Origin: Eutrigla gurnardus
Taxonomy: Eukaryota > Chordata > Actinopteri > Perciformes > Triglidae
Assembly: GCA_963514095.1 (NCBI GenBank)
Contig: OY741280.1
Coordinates: forward strand, 12,098,861-12,162,860
DNA: 64,000 nucleotides
Direction of reading: 5' to 3'
In this document: one piece after another, positions 59,525 through 64,000 of the stretch
Numbering within the stretch: position 1 is the first letter of the stretch
How the letters are laid out: each line of letters begins with the position of its first letter
The notes under the pieces: model-generated
Seen by the model: the letters and a program-made list of their open reading frames with translations, nothing else
Database searches by the model: none
Told to the model about the DNA's origin: nothing
Program-made: the position numbers and the translations under genes

Positions 59525-62500
59525 ATGTCAGCTTTCTCTGAGGCGGCTTTAGAAAAGAAATTGTCCGAGCTCAGCAACTCGCAGCAAAGTGTGCAGACGT
59601 TGTCGTTGTGGCTCATTCATCATAGAAAACACTCGAAGACCATTGTCAATGTTTGGATCAACGAACTGAAAAAAGGTAAGGTCGACAAAAGCTAACAGCT
59701 AGCTACTCTCCCCCCCCCCCCCCCCCCCCTAATAAAAACACTGACATGCTTCTGCAAGACACAAATAAGTTAATGTAGCTTTAAGCTACAGGACATGGCT
59801 AATGCTGGCTAAAGCGTGAGTGTAAACGTCCAACTGACGTTATCTTAGCTAACGTTGGAGTCATTGTGCTCGGCGTCGTTGTTAGCACAGCAACGGCTAA
59901 CGCTAGCAAACTTTAGAGCAATAACGTTAGCAGCTGAACTCCCCAGCATTGTCTCACTGTCACGTTAAATTGTCATTAAACCAAACTAACCAACGCCACC
60001 TAACGTCCAGTTAGTCTGGTAAGGCGTTGGGACTAATACAGTTACTCTGTGAATAGACGTTGTGGCTTTTTTAAATGAATGAAATGAATGTTAGCCCTGG
60101 TAAACAAGATAGTAGCAGTCCTTCATTAGCTGATACAAGGCCGTCATACAATGTACTACAGTCATAGTCGATATCCCTCATCGCGGATAATAAATGCGCT
60201 AATCTATCTGCCACCACCGAGGCACACTGACATTGCTAGCGACCGGCTGGTGCAGCATTTAGCAACTTAAAAAGTCTAAAGACGGAAGAGTTCCCCTTAG
60301 TTGGTGGGGAGGAGACCAAAGCAGAGCATTCAGGCTGCGAGAATCAAGGCTGATGTTGCTCCACATCTGAGATGTGTGCGTGACTATGCTGCGTTACAGA
60401 CGACTCGGAGGTCTCCCATTTCTCAACTCCTACTAGAAACAAGTATGATGTTGGGCCATCGAAGTCACAGTTCTGTGCTGAGAAGTTGACCTTACTTCAT
60501 CTGTTAACAGACACCTGGAAAACTGGGTCACGTGGGATAGCTGATTAGCATTCTGATTGACCTCAAATGCTGTTTGCCAATACTACTAATGCAAGTTAGA
60601 TATTCCAACTGCTGCTGGGATTAGCTCGGTGTAAAGTGGTTTCTCAATCACTTTCTTGTTTCAAGCAATGGCACAGACATCATGTTAACTTTAATTTCAG
60701 ATTTGGTTTTGGAGCCACAAAGACTGCAACTGTTCCACTGAAACTGTGGGCGGGTTTTTTTTGTGAGGTTCCTGCACAACTAGGGGGCAGAAAGCAGCAC
60801 TCTTCGCAGGATTTCTAGCAGAGCTGAGTTCCATCCTATGTCCCCTCCGTCCTATGTTCCCTCAGATAACCCTAACCCTTTGCATTGTCACAACACGTTA
60901 TGTGCATCCCTGTGCTGAGGGAACATAGGTGTGACCCCAATGAGGATAAAACTATGCGTAAAGATCGGTCAGTGTAATACTTAAAGGCTTAGCAAGTAGA
61001 AAAGCAACACAAAAAAATACTAGTTACATTACTACAAAAGTTGGACTGTGAATAATATATCAACATTTACAAGGTGTTTATATTTTTTATACACATGGCC
61101 ATTTAAGAAGTTTATTTAAACATACTGTGATTTGCAATGTCAATTCGATATTTAATATATCATTTTAGTTTTGGCTCATTGTCCCTATAATGGATTTACA
61201 AAACATCACTTGTTGCTATGTCCAAAACAGTCCTGCAGAAATAAATAATACTGAATGTGTTGAACATTGCTGTGTAACTGTAATGCAAGGTGTGGCCTTT
61301 GGATTTATAACACGTTGTTGTTGTTTTTTTGCATTAAGGTGCCATACATAATGTGCAAGAAATGTATCCACATGGAATCATAAGAGTAAAATTAAGTTTC
61401 ACTAAGTTTGATGTTACACTATAAGCACATAATTGAGTTGTTGTAAATCTTTTTTTTAATTAGTTTTAGCATGTTGTATGGATGTCTGCCTTTACTCTAG
61501 GGTGCTATTCAACAACCTAATGATATCTCGAGTGGTTGTTTTATTTTAGGAGCTTGTCTGAGGACTGAAAGGACTGTGCCGCGTTAATAGCCATGGGGAC
61601 AGAGATAGCACGTCTCTCTGGAGCTCTATGCTGAGCTCCCCTGTGACAGTTACCTGCCCAAAAACAACAGATATGCACCATTAGTTGTATGACGTTACAG
61701 TGCCATGAAGGACATAAAAACAAGCCGTATGATTAAGAGTGAAGTATTAAAAATTACCTGTGAATATAAATTCTTAAATATCATAGTATTTGTAGTAGAA
61801 CATATAGTGAAGAATGAACTGTGACTTAATGGTTGTTACTGGATATATATTATTCCTAGTTGTGACTTATGTCTGTGAGTATGAGGTGATATGCTGTGTT
61901 TGATGCATAGAAGAGAGTAACTTTAATATATATTGATCTGGCTTGGTAGGAAAAACATGGTGTTGGTGCGTAGTTTTAGTAGGTTAATTGATCTACCACA
62001 CTGCTGGTCAGTTTAACGTTCAATCGTGTATATCATTAACAAATGCCTTACTGTAATATGTTTATGTGTACATTTGATGCATGCAGCTCAGGTGTCACGC
62101 AAGCTGACCTTCCTTTACTTGGCCAACGACGTCATTCAGAACAGCAAGAAGAAAGGACCAGAATTCACTCAGGACTTTGCTCCGGTCATCGTTGATGCAT
62201 TCAAACACGTAAACAGGTCAGATTTTATGTGCCAAATCATATTTGGTCTACATTTCTACAAATGCCTCGGTGTAAATGCATTGTTGCCTTACCTCATTCA
62301 GGTCTGGGTAATGTGTTTTATTTATAGTCTTTCTGTGCAATCTGCAACTTCACCAGTAGATGCCACCTAATCCTGCACACTGCTCCTTAAAGTCCCAGTC
62401 GGCAACATTTTTTTGATCATATTCATCACTGAAGCAGACACTACGCTTCTATAGAACAACATAACATAAATATTGGGCTCAATTAAATTTGCCCATCATA

Positions 62501-62986
62501 GTTTCATGGCAGAATGCCCTCCATATAACCAACACTTGTGACACCAACACACAGGCGTGCACACATCGAACTCCCTGGGTGTAGATATAACTTGTAAGTA
62601 TTAAATAGAGCTGTAATAGTCCACCTTCTATTCCTGTCTCTCTGTGATTCTCTCTCTCAAACACACATCGAGAAATGCCAAGTTCAGTAATTATCTCAAT
62701 GCAACATAATTAACTTGAACTACCTGCTGGGAGTATGCTAAACACCAAACATAATAAAATTGAAATAAGAAGACTTTACCTTTTCCACATTTTATTCCTG
62801 TATTGCCTTAGAGTCGACTGCATTTCATAAAGCTGTTTAAAGTGTACCCACCTGTTGTATCCTGTGTTTTCCTGTGCAGAGATGGCGAGGACGGCTGTAA
62901 GAAACAGTTGGGTCGGGTTTTGTCCATTTGGCAGGAGAGAGCCGTGTATGAGAACAACCTGCTGGATCAGCTCTCACAAGTCCTAT
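59525..62986 (+). CDS. rprd1a: rprd1a, regulation of nuclear pre-mRNA domain protein 1A, N-terminal part (continues right of the window)
   Basis: RPRD1A (p15RS) binds the RNA polymerase II C-terminal domain through an N-terminal CID and helps recruit CTD Ser5 phosphatase activity. Exons: 59525-59675, 62087-62216, 62880-62986, with phases 1, 2 and 1; 129 complete codons. The protein begins MSAFSEAALEKKLSELSNSQ, has SLWLIHHRKHS, then RKLTFLYLANDVIQNSKKKG, DFAPVIVDAFKHV, and CKKQLGRVLSIWQERAVYEN. MSAFSEAALEKK and DFAPVIV favour RPRD1A over RPRD1B. All visible residues belong to the CID; the coiled-coil half lies beyond the window. A fish-specific duplicate copy is possible. Confidence 0.88.
59676..62086 (+). 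other. rprd1a intron 1
   Basis: A 2.4 kb intron with a poly-C run at about 59710-59729 and no other supported gene. Confidence 0.7.
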
Positions 62987-64000
62987 GTAAGTTCACACAA
63001 CAATTGCACTATTTACAACCAGTGTTGGGCAGTAACTCATTCCTTGGTAGCGCATTACTGTAATATTATTATCTTCCTAAGTAACGATTACAGTTTCCAA
63101 TCAGTAATGCTGCTGTATTGCGATACTTTAGCCGCCTGGTGTCATTTTCGGGTGATCAAATGAAGGTAAAAATGTTGACACAACAGCTGTGCATTTTTCA
63201 AAGGCTGCAAATTCATCAACATGTCAGTCCTGCTGCGTTCAGATGCTGCAGGGATTTCATGAACTTGAGGAGAAGCTAAGATTTTCATACAGTATGGGGA
63301 TAGTAAATACTGTAAGTCATGCAGAGTCATTCATGCATTAAGGCAGACTTATTTACTGACTTTGCTGTTGTCACCACATTTAAAAGTTCTTTTCTGTAAA
63401 TTTGGTTGCAGGACTTTCCTAACACTGCTTATTTGAATAAGTAAATAACCTCGCTTTGTCTTGGTTTTGCATTTTAAAATGACACAGCTCGTGAAATTTT
63501 ACTTATAAATATAAATTTAATAATATAATATTAATGTTTTCTTTGTCCAGGGCTTTCCACAATGATATGGGCATGTGTGATGAAGAATGAACATTCACTT
63601 TGTCGTACACAAAGTAGGACAACATGACTCAATGACAGGATAACCTAAAGTGTACGCAGTGGATAAAATGTATGAACCGGACAAACTTGTATATAGTCTA
63701 CAGTTTCCTCTTCTGTCACAAGCCTGTTATTTTGGCAACAGTGTCTGCTTCAGTGTGTGTTTGCAATGCGTCTTGGAGATGGCGCTGCTGTACAAAGTTT
63801 TTTCATTAAGCCCATAAATGTCACTGGCATATATGGAAAATGTAAATGATACATTTGTTGTAAGAGCCATATAGTTATTGTAAAACCTTTGGTTAGTCAT
63901 TTACGGTAATTTATGATCACGTGGTGCGGGGTTGTAGGAAGTAAGGGTTATCAGCTGTTCACCGGCGTTGTGATTGTTTGTTTGTATGAATGGAAGGAGA
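62987..64000 (+). other. rprd1a intron 3, to the window end
   Basis: It begins with a canonical GTAAGT donor. I see no further exon before the window ends; the small frames here have no CID or coiled-coil similarity. Confidence 0.6.

Overview
This is a stretch of a teleost fish genome, probably a percomorph-like ray-finned fish. Intron-containing vertebrate genes with orthodox GT-AG junctions are interleaved with fish-type transposons (a Harbinger element, an hAT element, LINE 3' tails with GGAT-type repeats, a vertebrate endogenous retrovirus) and many long (GT)n and (GA)n microsatellites.

Layout. 85-2894 (-): 5' part of crtap, three exons in the window. 2895-3970: shared head-to-head promoter region. 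3971-9968 (+): complete fkbp9, ten coding exons, four FKBP domains, EF-hands and a C-terminal HDEL. 11.0-13.4 kb: old repeats, a LINE RT remnant and rearranged LTR pieces. 13.4-20.7 kb (-): interior of a broken endogenous retrovirus with gag, protease, RT, RNase H and integrase remnants, a tRNA-Trp primer binding site and a polypurine tract, but no env. 20.7-23.4 kb: a pile of LTRs, one nested in another. 24313-49547 (+): a very large gene of 50 coding exons (about 2446 aa) that I do not recognise by name. It encodes nine matrin/U1-type zinc fingers in a repeated exon module. Its 7 kb first intron holds a fold-back transposon with about 1.1-kb inverted arms, itself invaded by an hAT element that carries a Harbinger element. 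54451-57908 (+): a smaller tandem paralogue with two modules, whose start is unresolved. 59525-62986 (+): the first three coding exons of rprd1a, which runs off the right edge.

How the genes work together. crtap and fkbp9 both act in the endoplasmic reticulum: CRTAP is the helper subunit of the collagen prolyl 3-hydroxylase complex, and FKBP9 is an ER peptidyl-prolyl isomerase. Their divergent arrangement mirrors the P3H4-FKBP10 pair known from mammals. The two zinc-finger genes share domain order, exon phases and exon lengths, so they come from one ancestral module by exon-block and gene duplication. Their function is unknown; the finger type suggests RNA or double-stranded nucleic-acid binding. 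rprd1a encodes an RNA polymerase II CTD-interacting protein and looks like an ordinary neighbour.

The most novel items are the modular zinc-finger gene pair, the fold-back element with its captured reading frame, and an array of small hairpins with covarying stems in the retroviral leader. All exon joins were made by eye from splice signals, phase and family similarity. No search was run.
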